From: Ruminococcus flavefaciens
GTDB taxonomy: Bacteria > Bacillota > Clostridia > Oscillospirales > Ruminococcaceae
Assembly: GCF_900143025.1 (NCBI RefSeq)
Contig: NZ_FRCT01000001.1
Coordinates: 186,001-250,000, forward strand
Length of the DNA: 64,000 bases
Direction: 5' to 3'
Position numbers and translations under genes: made by a program. Below, in pieces: positions 50,733 to 59,990 of this stretch. Under the pieces are notes generated by a model. The model had not been told where the DNA came from and did no database searches. It saw nothing but the letters and a program-made list of their open reading frames with translations. Numbering within the stretch: the stretch's first letter is position 1; each line of letters begins with the position of its first letter.

Positions 50733-51003
50733 ATAAGCTATGAGGAAGACAAGCAGAGTATCGCCAATGTCTACAGAGAGCCGACGGTTGGTGCGAGTCG
50801 GTGATAAGCAATGCTATGTATCCCTTCTGAGCCGGAATGCTGAAAACTGTCAGTAAGCGTTCCCGTGATTCTGCGTGAATGAATAGGGCTTGCTGGAGTC
50901 TGAAGTGGTGTTACGCAATAGCGGCACAATTTGAGTGGTACCGCGGGTAATCAGTTAATGATGCTCGTCTCAAAGAACGGATCTTTGAGACGAGCTTTTT
51001 TGT
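50733..51003 (+). promoter_or_regulatory. T-box riboswitch leader
   Basis: Stem I carries the agagag bulge followed by ccgacggttggtgcgagtcgg (distal loop region). Helix tatcgcc/ggtgata (50759-50765, 50800-50806) lies above the specifier loop. The T-box proper, gtggtaccgcgg, is at 50935-50946. The terminator arms gctcgtctcaaag and ctttgagacgagc with a T-run are at 50963-51003. Uncharged tRNA binding should favour the antiterminator and switch on the downstream gene. The specifier strand reads agcaat (50807-50812), with AGC (Ser) as one possible triplet, but I cannot settle it by eye. Confidence 0.9.
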
Positions 51004-51084
51004 TTTTTCGCGGCAAAGACTGCGAGAGTATTTCTAAGCACCCGTTTCATTTTCCGATATTTAAATTTAAAAGGAGAGATAATC

Positions 51085-53436
51085 ATGAGCGAGATGACAG
51101 AATTACAGAATGCAGAAGTCAGGATCAAGGAGGTCGCTGAGCGTATTTCGCATCTGCGTGAGGACCTTGGTATTTCCGTTGAGGAAATGGCTGCTGCAAC
51201 AGATTATTCCGTAGAAGAATACAAGAAGCTGGAATCAGGCGAGCAGGATTTCAGTTTTACCTTTATTTATAAATGTGCAAACACCTTTAACGTTGAGATA
51301 ACCGAGCTTATGGAGGGCAGCAGCCCTGAGCTCAGCGGCTATACTGTCACACGTAAAGGCGAGGGAGTACCGATAGTCCGCAGAAAGGGCTTTGCCTACA
51401 ACCGCCTTGCATATAAATTCAAGAACAAGACAGTTGAACCTTTCCATGTAGTTATCCCTTATTCCGAGGAAGCACTCTCACAGCCGCTGCACATGGCAAG
51501 TCACGCAGGACAGGAAATGGATATCGTTATCAAGGGCACACTGCGCATGACAGTTGGTTCTCATACGGAGATACTCCATGAGGGCGACTGTATCTACTAC
51601 GACAGCTCAATGCCCCATGACGAGGTAGCTCTCGGCGGCGAGGACTGCGAGATATATGCATTCGTTATGCCTCCACGCGGCACAACAGGCATGACCGAAT
51701 ACAAGGAGCAGGTAGCAGAGCATCATATCACAAATGTGGATAAAGCAGGTCTGCTCCACCCCGTAGCTGAAAAATTCGTAAAGTGCGAGACCAACGATGA
51801 GGGTATACTCAGCGCAGTAAATTTTGAAAATCAGGATAAGTTCAACTTTGCATACGACATTGTTGATGCAATGGCAGAAAAATGTCCTGACAAGACTGCA
51901 ATGATATACGTTGATGTAAATAAGAACGAGCGTCGTTTCACATTCAAGGATATTAAGAAATACTCCTGCCAGACCGCCAATTATTTCAAGTCGCTCGGCA
52001 TCAAGAAGGGCGACCGTGTAATGCTCATACTGAAGCGTCATTATCAGTTCTGGTTCTCGATAATCGCTCTTCACCGCATCGGAGCTCTTGTTATCCCTGC
52101 ATCTAATATGCTGAAGGAGCACGATCTGGAGTACCGCTTCAATTCGGCAGAGGTATCTGCTATCGTATGTACTGCCGACGGTGAAGTTGCCGACGAAGTA
52201 GATAAGGCTTGTGCAGTTTCACCTTCACTCAGGACAAAGGTATTGGTGAACGGACAGCGTGAGGGCTGGCATGATTTCAATGCAGAGCTTTCCGCATACA
52301 GCACACATTTTGAGCGTACTGCCGAGACTCCCTGCGGAACAGACCCAATGCTTATCTTTTTCAGTTCCGGTACATCGGGCAATCCTAAGCTCGTACTCCA
52401 CAGCTATCAGTATCCTCTCGGTCACTATGTGACTGCACGTTACTGGCAGAATGCCGACCCTAACGGTCTCCACTTCACTATCTCTGATACAGGCTGGGGC
52501 AAGGCGCTCTGGGGCAAGCTATACGGTCAGTGGATGTGCGAGGCTGCCGTATTCGTTTACGACTTCGACCGTTTCCACGCAGATGATATACTTCCCATGT
52601 TCAAGAAGTACAACGTTACTTCCTTCTGTGCACCTCCTACTATGTACCGTTTCTTCATTAAGGAAGACCTTTCCAAGTACGACCTTTCATCGCTTAAATA
52701 TGCCTGCATAGCAGGTGAAGCTCTCAATCCCGAGGTATTCTACCAGTTCCAGCGTGCAACAGGCATCAAGCTCATGGAGGGCTTTGGTCAGACAGAGACC
52801 ACGCTTACTATCGCAAACGTTGTAGGTATGGAGCCTAAGCCTGGCAGCATGGGCAAGCCAAATCCTCAGTATGACGTGCAGGTGCTTCTCCCTGACGGTA
52901 CTCCCGCAGGTGTGGGCGAAACAGGTGAGATATGCATTAAGCTGAAGAACGAGAGTGCTCAGGGCTACGGTGTTCCGGGACTTGCACTGTGCTATTTCGG
53001 TGACGAGGAAAATACTGCCGATACATGGCGCGAGGGCTACTATCACACAGGCGATACAGCATGGGTAGATGAGGACGGTTATTTCTGGTACGTAGGCAGA
53101 GTTGATGATGTTATCAAGTCATCGGGCTACCGTATCGGACCATTCGAGATCGAAAGTGTACTTATGGAACTTCCATACGTGCTTGAATGTGCGGTTACAG
53201 GCGTTCCCGATGAAATAAGAGGACAGGTTGTAAAGGCAACTATCGTTCTCACAAAGGATAAGGCTCCATCGGACGACCTTGTCAAGGAGATAAAGGATTA
53301 CGTCAAGGAGCGTACAGCGCCTTACAAGTACCCGAGAGTCGTTGAATTTGTTCCCGAACTGCCAAAGACAGTGGGAAGCGGCAAGATACGCCGTGCTGCT
53401 ATCCGTGAAATGGACAAGGCTAAGTATCATAATTGA
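51085..53436 (+). CDS. XRE-cupin-acyl-CoA synthetase fusion
   Basis: 783 residues, ATG 51085 after aaaggagag. An N-terminal XRE-type HTH (about 15-75, SVEEMAAATDYSVEEYKKLESG) and a cupin (about 110-195, MDIVIKGTLRMTVGSHTEILHEGDCIYYDS) precede a full AMP-dependent ligase. The ligase has P-loop FFSSGTSGNPK, ISDTGWGKALWGKLYGQW, GFGQTETT, YHTGDTAW and the catalytic Lys in GSGKIRRAAIREM. The SDTGW pattern suggests a medium/branched or aryl acyl-CoA synthetase. The T-box upstream implies that its product feeds amino-acid synthesis by reductive carboxylation, as known for rumen ruminococci that need branched or aryl acids. Confidence 0.9.
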   Translation: MSEMTELQNAEVRIKEVAERISHLREDLGISVEEMAAATDYSVEEYKKLESGEQDFSFTFIYKCANTFNVEITELMEGSSPELSGYTVTRKGEGVPIVRRKGFAYNRLAYKFKNKTVEPFHVVIPYSEEALSQPLHMASHAGQEMDIVIKGTLRMTVGSHTEILHEGDCIYYDSSMPHDEVALGGEDCEIYAFVMPPRGTTGMTEYKEQVAEHHITNVDKAGLLHPVAEKFVKCETNDEGILSAVNFENQDKFNFAYDIVDAMAEKCPDKTAMIYVDVNKNERRFTFKDIKKYSCQTANYFKSLGIKKGDRVMLILKRHYQFWFSIIALHRIGALVIPASNMLKEHDLEYRFNSAEVSAIVCTADGEVADEVDKACAVSPSLRTKVLVNGQREGWHDFNAELSAYSTHFERTAETPCGTDPMLIFFSSGTSGNPKLVLHSYQYPLGHYVTARYWQNADPNGLHFTISDTGWGKALWGKLYGQWMCEAAVFVYDFDRFHADDILPMFKKYNVTSFCAPPTMYRFFIKEDLSKYDLSSLKYACIAGEALNPEVFYQFQRATGIKLMEGFGQTETTLTIANVVGMEPKPGSMGKPNPQYDVQVLLPDGTPAGVGETGEICIKLKNESAQGYGVPGLALCYFGDEENTADTWREGYYHTGDTAWVDEDGYFWYVGRVDDVIKSSGYRIGPFEIESVLMELPYVLECAVTGVPDEIRGQVVKATIVLTKDKAPSDDLVKEIKDYVKERTAPYKYPRVVEFVPELPKTVGSGKIRRAAIREMDKAKYHN

Positions 53437-53452
53437 GTTTTTAGCAATAACA

Positions 53453-53490
53453 AAGCCTCCTGCGGTCTGCTTGACCATAGGAGGCTTTTT
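53453..53490. terminator. Bidirectional terminator
   Basis: The arms aagcctcct and aggaggctt are followed by ttt on the plus strand and preceded by aa on the other. It is shared by the converging synthetase and mcrC-like genes. Confidence 0.75.
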
Positions 53491-53494
53491 AATG

Positions 53495-54310
53495 TTATTT
53501 ATCAGATTTAGGGGATATTCTGTAGAACTGAGCACAGGAAATATCCTTTCCCCAAAAGGAAGTCCCCTCATTTTTGTCGAACATCATTCGGCATATATTG
53601 AGAGTTGTGCTGTATTTTTTCGTATTGCGCGTGTTTATGCACTTGCTGAATTCTGCGGCAACGTCATATGGCTTTTTGACTTCGTCAAGGTATGACAGAG
53701 CTTCCATAAGAAGATGAGAGCTGTGAGAATTAGCTGTAACCTTGATAAGCTTTGCAGCGGCAGCTTTTATGATACGGTTTTCGGCGCGGTCGGGAGTAAA
53801 GATATCGTGCCGCACGTAAATACGCTCTCTGTGGACGAGATTGCGGCGGATATTCTCAGGAAAAAGAATAGTACCCTGCACCGATGTCATATTCTCCTCA
53901 CGGCTTGTATACGTGGAAAGCACACCGCTTTTGATTATCTTCATTGTTTCGCCTGCAAAAACGGATATGAAATACTCCATGAAGTTCATCTCGGGGTCAA
54001 AACCGTAAGGATCAAAGGTAAAGCCGCTTCGCCTGCAAAACTCGTTACAGAGCGCCTTTCTTGCATCAGCAATGCTGTCCCTTGTACTCGGCAGTATCTC
54101 GATAAGAGTACCGTCCGTGAAGCAGACAGCTCCGCAGTAAGAGCCGATCATGAATTTTTCAGCACCGTTTTTTCTGCCTGCAATGACGACTTTTCTGCCG
54201 TCAGCTGCACATAACTCGGCAAAATCCCTCAGCAGCTTGGACAGCCCGGTATTTTCCCCGGAAACGGCTATCCTTTCGTTTGCTGATATGCAAATATGTC
54301 TTGTGTACAT
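53495..54310 (-). CDS. McrC-like restriction subunit, C-terminally truncated
   Basis: 271 residues. The N-terminal and middle parts follow the McrC (5-methylcytosine-specific restriction, DUF2357-like) pattern: FDPEMNFMEYFISVFAGE, ILFPENIRRNLVHRERIYVRHDIFTPDRAENRIIKAA and TTLNICRMMFDKNEG. McrC normally continues for about 80-150 residues with the PD-(D/E)xK nuclease, and here it stops at SFWGKDISCAQFYRISPKSDK just before a terminator. Either the nuclease was lost or this is a short form. Its start is 16 bases after the McrB-like stop on the same strand. Confidence 0.75.
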   Translation of the reverse strand: MYTRHICISANERIAVSGENTGLSKLLRDFAELCAADGRKVVIAGRKNGAEKFMIGSYCGAVCFTDGTLIEILPSTRDSIADARKALCNEFCRRSGFTFDPYGFDPEMNFMEYFISVFAGETMKIIKSGVLSTYTSREENMTSVQGTILFPENIRRNLVHRERIYVRHDIFTPDRAENRIIKAAAAKLIKVTANSHSSHLLMEALSYLDEVKKPYDVAAEFSKCINTRNTKKYSTTLNICRMMFDKNEGTSFWGKDISCAQFYRISPKSDK

Positions 54311-54325
54311 TGTATTCTCCGTTCA

Positions 54326-56083
54326 TCAGGAAATATCGCGGTAGATGTTTATGAAATCGTCCATTTCCCATTTATCGGGATTTCCGAGGCGGTAGAGCTT
54401 CTGTCCCGAATCGAACTGCTTGATATACTTAGGAACAACGCACTCGATGAAGGTATTTTTATCGTTCAGGATAAGCCTTATCCTTTCGTAGTCATCGAAG
54501 AAATACTCCTGAAGCAGAGGTATTATCTTTGTGGCGAAAACATCTCTAAGCTCATCGAGGGTGGTGATGCAGCCATTGCTGTTCATAAAGTATGCATGAC
54601 CTATAGCGTGTTCGCGGTCGTAGTAGTATTCTATGCGCTCATTCAGCGCGGTAAGCAGCTCGCAGAGGTCAACGCCGTCGCAGTTGCCGAGCAGCCACGG
54701 TTCGGGCATCATTTCTGTGAAGTCAAATCTTCTTCTCAGCGCAGTATCGAGCATAGCGATAGAGCGGTCGGCAGTATTCATAGTACCGAGGATATAAAGG
54801 TTCTGGGGCACAGAGAATTCTGACTGCGAATAGGGCAGGATAATAGAAGTACCGCGTTTTGACTCCTCGATAAGAGTGATGAGCTCGCCGAATATCCTTG
54901 AGATATTTCCGCGGTTTATCTCGTCGATTATCGCCACAAAGTTCATATGCGGACTCTTTGCAGCCTTCTCGCACAGCACCTTGAAAACGCCGTTGTAAGG
55001 GCGGTAAATGACAGTAGTTTCGGCGTGAGCGATATTTGTATCGTTGCCGTATTTATCAACTACAACAGGACGGATACCCTCAACAAATTCCTCGTAGCTA
55101 AATGACTGGTGGAAGGTGGTGAACTTTATCTGTCCCGAGGCGGCATACTGTTCATAGCGTTCCTTTATTGCAGCATAGGGCTCGCCCTCTGCTATTTTTT
55201 CGCCCTCGATAAGCTCGACTGCATACTTTACGACATTATAGGTCTTACCTGTTCCCGGAGGACCATACAATATCTGGTTGAGAGCAGCTTTTGCCTTTTT
55301 TCGCTGACGTATCTTGCCGTGTTTTTCCAGCTCCTCCGGCTCGTCCTTTGCATAGAGCATTTCCCATGACATTATATCAAATACTCTCATGTTCTGGAAT
55401 TTGAATATGGAGTTGCGGAAATCCAGAACCTTGCGGCAGTTTGTGATATACTGCGATATATCATCATAGCAGCAAAGTCCGATGTCAAGGGTCTTGAAAA
55501 CGATGGAATCGGTAGCGCTCTCACAGAGGATAGGGAAGGTAAAGGGCTTCAGGCAGTGAAGTATCCTTGACACGGCAAAGACAGGAAGACCCGAATTTTT
55601 TACCTGAGAGTTGAGCATCTGCTGAGCGGTGTCAAAAAGCTTTCCGTCGTTTTCAAGCCCTGAAATGTTTATGCACATCTTGAAAAAGAACTGTATCGAC
55701 TCCGAGTTTTTAGCTACAGGCAGATCCTTGAAGGATACGGGAACTGTAAGGAACTCCATTTCCTCTTTTTCAATAACATGGTTGAACAACATTCTTGAAC
55801 CCTTGCTCCATATTTTTTCAAGCTTTTTTTCAAGCAGCAGCTTGTCATTGTGGAGCAGGTGGCTTTTCTGAATGTAGTGTTTCAGTTCTTTTTTATCATT
55901 TTTCCATAACCCAAGGGACAGGTAATACATCAGTTCAAGGTCATTGTAATCAATGAGCGCGATCTTTCTCACCTTTGCATAAGACTCTATCGCTTCATGG
56001 ACAGAGCGGTATGTTCCGTCAAATTCATTGGGCAGGATCTCGTTTTTATGTTTGAGTTTTTCAATAATGATCGTTTTATCCAT
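54326..56083 (-). CDS. McrB-like AAA+ GTPase/ATPase of a type IV restriction system
   Basis: 585 residues. A unique N-terminal region (about 1-270) probably recognises modified DNA. The AAA+ core has Walker A YGPPGTGKTYNVV, the McrB-type FTTFHQSFSYEEFVEGIRP, Walker B VAIIDEINRGNISRIFGEL, the diagnostic MNTADRSIA (GTP specificity) and the arginine region LDTALRRRFDF. It would translocate DNA and load McrC. It has its own promoter, TTGACA-17-TACAAT, read on the minus strand at 56148-56120. Confidence 0.92.
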   Translation of the reverse strand: MDKTIIIEKLKHKNEILPNEFDGTYRSVHEAIESYAKVRKIALIDYNDLELMYYLSLGLWKNDKKELKHYIQKSHLLHNDKLLLEKKLEKIWSKGSRMLFNHVIEKEEMEFLTVPVSFKDLPVAKNSESIQFFFKMCINISGLENDGKLFDTAQQMLNSQVKNSGLPVFAVSRILHCLKPFTFPILCESATDSIVFKTLDIGLCCYDDISQYITNCRKVLDFRNSIFKFQNMRVFDIMSWEMLYAKDEPEELEKHGKIRQRKKAKAALNQILYGPPGTGKTYNVVKYAVELIEGEKIAEGEPYAAIKERYEQYAASGQIKFTTFHQSFSYEEFVEGIRPVVVDKYGNDTNIAHAETTVIYRPYNGVFKVLCEKAAKSPHMNFVAIIDEINRGNISRIFGELITLIEESKRGTSIILPYSQSEFSVPQNLYILGTMNTADRSIAMLDTALRRRFDFTEMMPEPWLLGNCDGVDLCELLTALNERIEYYYDREHAIGHAYFMNSNGCITTLDELRDVFATKIIPLLQEYFFDDYERIRLILNDKNTFIECVVPKYIKQFDSGQKLYRLGNPDKWEMDDFINIYRDIS

Positions 56084-56119
56084 AATATATTACTGCCTTT
56101 CCAATAATATCCTATAATA

Positions 56120-56148
56120 ATTGTATCATGCTTACAAAGCGGTGTCAA
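56120..56148 (-). promoter_or_regulatory. Promoter of the McrBC-type genes
   Basis: Minus-strand TTGACA (56148-56143), 17-nt spacer, TACAAT (56125-56120), about 37 bases upstream of ATG 56083. Confidence 0.75.
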
Positions 56149-56247
56149 CAGTATTCAGAATTTTTACACACCATTCACAAAGAAAAACTGTTTTTGTTAC
56201 TGGATTAATTTTTTTATCTTAAAAGCGCAGTTTCCTTGCTCCACCAC

Positions 56248-56276
56248 TTGAAAACTCTCGGGATTTCGGTTATAAT
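56248..56276 (+). promoter_or_regulatory. Promoter of the GNAT-VOC-DUF3795-MutS-like operon
   Basis: TTGAAA (56248-56253), 17-nt spacer, TATAAT (56271-56276), about 50 bases before ATG 56328. Confidence 0.78.
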
Positions 56277-56327
56277 AGAAGCAATAAACAGATCGGGCAG
56301 TATTGCGTAAACGATAAGGAGAACGCC

Positions 56328-57218
56328 ATGAACGAAATAAAAAAAGCCGAAAAAGACGATCTTCAGGAGATATTGCAGCTGCAATATCTTGCATATCAGA
56401 GCGAGGCGGAATTGTTCGGGAGCAGGGATATCCCGCCGCTCAGGCAGACACTTGAAGAGGTGATTGACGAATACGATAACGGATCAACATTGAAAATGGT
56501 GGGTGATGATGGTTCTATCATCGGTTCTGTACGCGCAAGAGAGCAGGACGGGACTGTATACATCGGCAAGCTTATGGTACACCCCGACCACAGGAATAAA
56601 GGCTTGGGAACAAGGCTGCTTGCGGAAATAGAAAAGTGCTTCCCGAATAAGCGCTATGAGCTTTTTACGAGCACGCGGAGCAAGGACAATATCAGATTAT
56701 ACGAGAAAAACGGCTACAGGATATTTGCGCGTAAGGCTGTAAATGACGAGCTTGAATTTGTTTACATGGAAAAAGAAGCGGATAAAAGCATGGTCGTTGA
56801 TGAGCTTATGATGAACAAAGCGTACCTCATAGATATATTTCCGAGGACTGTTCAGGAGAAAGCCGATAACCGTTATTTTGACGTTGAGAAATACTTTCGT
56901 AATAACAGGGACGAGCTTGACCGCAGTCTCACAAATATCCTACTGAAGCTATATTGCTATTATGATATCATCGCAGTCACTAACAATGGAGCTTTTGAGA
57001 TAAATGGGGCAGAAAAGCTCGTTATGCTGCTTGAAAAATACTTCTGCGGCGAAAACAGTTATATGAATATGATACTGCCTGGGTGCGGCACATTGCTTAC
57101 TTTCAACAGTGATGACCTGTACACGGTGGTTTACACAGAGAATGATGAAGCAAAGGAGCTGATAGCGCAGCTTGTCCGCGCAGAGGGACTTTTCTTCTAT
57201 GAAGCTCCCGACAAATAA
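56328..57218 (+). CDS. GNAT acetyltransferase with extra C-terminal domain
   Basis: 296 residues. Residues 1-150 form a GNAT domain ([38 protein letters not shown]). About 145 further residues ([25 protein letters not shown] ... [13 protein letters not shown] ... [11 protein letters not shown]) form a second alpha/beta domain I do not recognise. It is the first gene of a four-gene operon. The substrate is unknown. Confidence 0.85.
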   Translation: MNEIKKAEKDDLQEILQLQYLAYQSEAELFGSRDIPPLRQTLEEVIDEYDNGSTLKMVGDDGSIIGSVRAREQDGTVYIGKLMVHPDHRNKGLGTRLLAEIEKCFPNKRYELFTSTRSKDNIRLYEKNGYRIFARKAVNDELEFVYMEKEADKSMVVDELMMNKAYLIDIFPRTVQEKADNRYFDVEKYFRNNRDELDRSLTNILLKLYCYYDIIAVTNNGAFEINGAEKLVMLLEKYFCGENSYMNMILPGCGTLLTFNSDDLYTVVYTENDEAKELIAQLVRAEGLFFYEAPDK

Positions 57219-57232
57219 AAACGGAGGCAGAA

Positions 57233-57616
57233 ATGCAGATAGAACACATAGCAATGTACGTAAACGACCTTGAAGCAGCGCGGGATTTCTTCACGGAATA
57301 TCTTGGCGGACGTTCCAACAGCGGCTATCATAATAAGAATACAGGCTTCAGGTCTTATTTTATAAGCTTTGACGGCGGCGCAAGGCTGGAGCTGATGAAC
57401 AAGCCGCAGGTCGCAGATACAGATAAAGCCGCTGAGCGCACAGGTTACGCTCATATAGCATTCAGTGTCGGCAGCAGAGAAAAGGTGGACGAGCTTACGG
57501 AGCGTCTGCGTTCGGCAGGATACGAAGTGAAAAGCGGTCCGCGAACGACTGGTGACGGCTATTACGAGAGCTGTATCGCTGTAATAGAGGGCAATCTTAT
57601 CGAAATAACAGTCTGA
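57233..57616 (+). CDS. VOC-family (glyoxalase/dioxygenase-like) protein
   Basis: 127 residues with two beta-alpha-beta-beta-beta modules: [23 protein letters not shown] and [22 protein letters not shown] ... [19 protein letters not shown]. Metal ligands His (IEHIA), Glu (ARLELM), His (YAHIAF) and Glu (GNLIEI) are in place, as in lactoylglutathione-lyase-like proteins. Specific function unknown. Confidence 0.9.
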   Translation: MQIEHIAMYVNDLEAARDFFTEYLGGRSNSGYHNKNTGFRSYFISFDGGARLELMNKPQVADTDKAAERTGYAHIAFSVGSREKVDELTERLRSAGYEVKSGPRTTGDGYYESCIAVIEGNLIEITV

Positions 57617-57636
57617 ATAAAATACGGAGGAAAATA

Positions 57637-58032
57637 ATGAAAAGGGAATTAGGTATAGCAAGATGCGGACTTGCCTGCTGTCTTTGCTCTGAAAATGTTG
57701 AATGTAAGGGATGTAAGCGTGACGGCTTCATGGAGCTTTCATGGTGCAAGGACGCAGAATGGTGCGAGAACAGAAAATGCGTCATAGCAAAGGGACTAAG
57801 GGGCTGTTATGAATGTGAGCCTGCGGTCTGTCGTAAGGGGCTGTATGCTGAAAAGATAAAAGCTCGTGCCTTTGCTGAATTTGCTGGCAGATACGGCGTT
57901 GAGGAGCTCCTTGACTGCCTTGAGCGCAACGAAAAAGCAGGCATAGTCTATCACCGCGAGGGCATCATGGGAGATTATGACGAATTTGACGACCTTGAAA
58001 AGCTCATAGGCTTTATCAGGAACGGCAAATGA
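57637..58032 (+). CDS. Cys-rich DUF3795-type protein
   Basis: 131 residues. Paired Cys motifs CGLACCLCSENVECKGCKRDG and CKDAEWCENRKCVIAKGLRGCYECEPAVC look like metal or Fe-S binding knuckles, typical of DUF3795. A helical C-terminal half follows (FAEFAGRYGVEELLDCLERNEKAG). The biochemical role is unknown. aggagg precedes the ATG. Confidence 0.83.
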   Translation: MKRELGIARCGLACCLCSENVECKGCKRDGFMELSWCKDAEWCENRKCVIAKGLRGCYECEPAVCRKGLYAEKIKARAFAEFAGRYGVEELLDCLERNEKAGIVYHREGIMGDYDEFDDLEKLIGFIRNGK

Positions 58033-58066
58033 CATATTGCGTCTATGTAATGATATAGGAGGAAAA

Positions 58067-59710
58067 ATGGAAATATTATTTATCGTAACAGGCATCGTAC
58101 TACTTATTATCGTATTTTTTTGCGTAATACATATCAAAAACAAAAAGGCTATTGACTATCGCATACGCCATTCCTTCGGGGACAGCAAGCGTGTCAAGGA
58201 CGATGTACTTGACAGGATAGAGGCGATATCGCTGCTGTATAAAAAGGAGAAAAAGAATTACAGCGATGCCGAGCTCGTTGATGATATCACATGGGACGAC
58301 CTTGACATGAAGTCGATATTTTTTCGTGCAGACCATACCGACAGCTATGCAGGGGAGCAGTGTCTCTATTCAAAGCTGCACATTCTCAGCGACAGGGCTC
58401 CCGATGACCTGCTTAGCAATTCTACGGTTGAATTCTTTGACAAAAACGAGGAGAAGCGCAATAAGGTAAGGAAGGTGCTTTACAATATCGGAAAGCCTAT
58501 CAGCGCTTATTATTCTGTTGAGGTTGCAGAGGATATCGACTCGAAGTATCTTCCGTACAAATTCATATATCCGCTGCTGCTCATATCAATGGCAGCATTT
58601 GGCATACTCGGATTAGTTTTGAAAAGTCCGCCGCTTATCATGCTGTTCATCTGCAACTATTTCGTAAATCTTGTGATACACTTATTTCTGAGAAACAGCT
58701 TTGAAACAAAGCTTGAAACACTTTTTTCAATGGGAATGACCATAAACGCGGGCTTTGCCATAAGCGATGAAGTCCCCGAATTATCGGGATCAGCCGAGGA
58801 AAGTCTCAAAAAGATCAAGAAGGCTGCCGCTATAATGAATTTGCTCAGCATGAAACAGTCAATGTCTAAATCCGACGGTATGTCAGCTTTTTTCATGGAT
58901 TATGTTCTCGGACCTTTCATGTTTGACTTCATACTCTACAACAGGGGCTTAAAGGAGCTTGAAGGAAAAACTCAGGATTACCTGAAAATATTCAGATTTG
59001 TAGGCGACATAGACTGTTCCATAGCCATTGCTTCGTTCAGAAGGAGCATTGAAGGATACTGCGTACCCGAATTTACCGACAATAAGTGCATAGAGTTCAA
59101 GGGACTTTTTCACCCGCTTATTTCAGAAGCTGTTGAAAATGACATCAGGCAGGAGAACAGCATAGTTCTTACGGGCTCCAATGCTTCGGGAAAATCCACT
59201 TTCATCAAGGCTGTTGCCATAAATCTCATTCTCGGGCAGTCCTTATTCACCTGTACTGCGGAGCAGGCTTCCATTCCTCATTGCGGAGTCATTACGTCAA
59301 TGGCGGTCCGCGACGATCTTGCTTCGGGAGAAAGCTACTATATCCGCGAGATAAAGTACCTGAAGCGTATGACTGAGACCGCAAAGAGCGGCAGACTGCT
59401 TTTCCTTGCCATAGATGAGATACTCAAAGGCACCAACACCAAGGAGAGGATTGCCGCGTCAAAGGCTGTGCTGCGCTATTTTGAAGACATGAACTGTATG
59501 CTCATGGTAGCTACTCATGATGTGGAGCTTGCGGAAGCCTTTGAGGGTATCTATGAGAACTATTATTTCTGTGAAAAGCTTGATGAAGACGATATAAGCT
59601 TTGATTACAAAATACACAAAGGCATATGCCGTTCAAGCAATGCCATAAAGCTCCTCGGAGTTATCGGTTTCCCCGAGGAGATAATAAACGGTGCTCTTTC
59701 GGAGCTGTGA
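58067..59710 (+). CDS. Membrane-linked MutS-like ATPase
   Basis: About 547 residues from ATG 58067 (aggagg upstream). An N-terminal helix (ILFIVTGIVLLIIVFFCVI) and a second hydrophobic hairpin (about 170-215, FIYPLLLISMAAFGILGL) anchor a C-terminal MutS domain V. That domain has Walker A TGSNASGKSTFIKA, SMAVRDDLASGESYYIREI, Walker B LFLAIDEILKGTNTKER and VATHDVELA. The mismatch-recognition domain I is absent, so it is not mismatch repair proper. Its role at the membrane is unknown. Confidence 0.87.
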   Translation: MEILFIVTGIVLLIIVFFCVIHIKNKKAIDYRIRHSFGDSKRVKDDVLDRIEAISLLYKKEKKNYSDAELVDDITWDDLDMKSIFFRADHTDSYAGEQCLYSKLHILSDRAPDDLLSNSTVEFFDKNEEKRNKVRKVLYNIGKPISAYYSVEVAEDIDSKYLPYKFIYPLLLISMAAFGILGLVLKSPPLIMLFICNYFVNLVIHLFLRNSFETKLETLFSMGMTINAGFAISDEVPELSGSAEESLKKIKKAAAIMNLLSMKQSMSKSDGMSAFFMDYVLGPFMFDFILYNRGLKELEGKTQDYLKIFRFVGDIDCSIAIASFRRSIEGYCVPEFTDNKCIEFKGLFHPLISEAVENDIRQENSIVLTGSNASGKSTFIKAVAINLILGQSLFTCTAEQASIPHCGVITSMAVRDDLASGESYYIREIKYLKRMTETAKSGRLLFLAIDEILKGTNTKERIAASKAVLRYFEDMNCMLMVATHDVELAEAFEGIYENYYFCEKLDEDDISFDYKIHKGICRSSNAIKLLGVIGFPEEIINGALSEL

Positions 59711-59732
59711 AAACATTGTATTATATAACAGG

Positions 59733-59760
59733 CGGCTGATGCGATTATCAGCCGTTTTTT
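59733..59760 (+). terminator. Operon terminator
   Basis: The arms cggctgat and atcagccg with a 5-nt loop are followed by tttttt, 22 bases after the MutS-like stop. Confidence 0.88.
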
Positions 59761-59882
59761 ATGTTGTTCCGTTAACGGGAAGAAAGTGTAACGCCTAAAG
59801 GCTGACGGGAAAGGGGTGAAAGACTATTTCCTTTTTCACATATTTCCCAAAATTGTACCGAATGTAAAAGCTAATTTTTATA

Positions 59883-59911
59883 TTGCATTTTGGTGAGTTT
59901 TATGTTATTAT
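59883..59911 (+). promoter_or_regulatory. Promoter of carB
   Basis: TTGCAT (59883-59888), 17-nt spacer, TATTAT (59906-59911). The leader before carB holds two small hairpins (ccatga/tcatgg near 59929-59944 and gtaca/tgtac near 59959-59974). No clear PyrR attenuator is seen. Confidence 0.6.
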
Positions 59912-59990
59912 ATAAGGTAAGAAGTTGCGCCATGACGTTTCATGGCAAATATATAAACGTACATTTCGGTGTACGGGTCAGGAGAATAAT

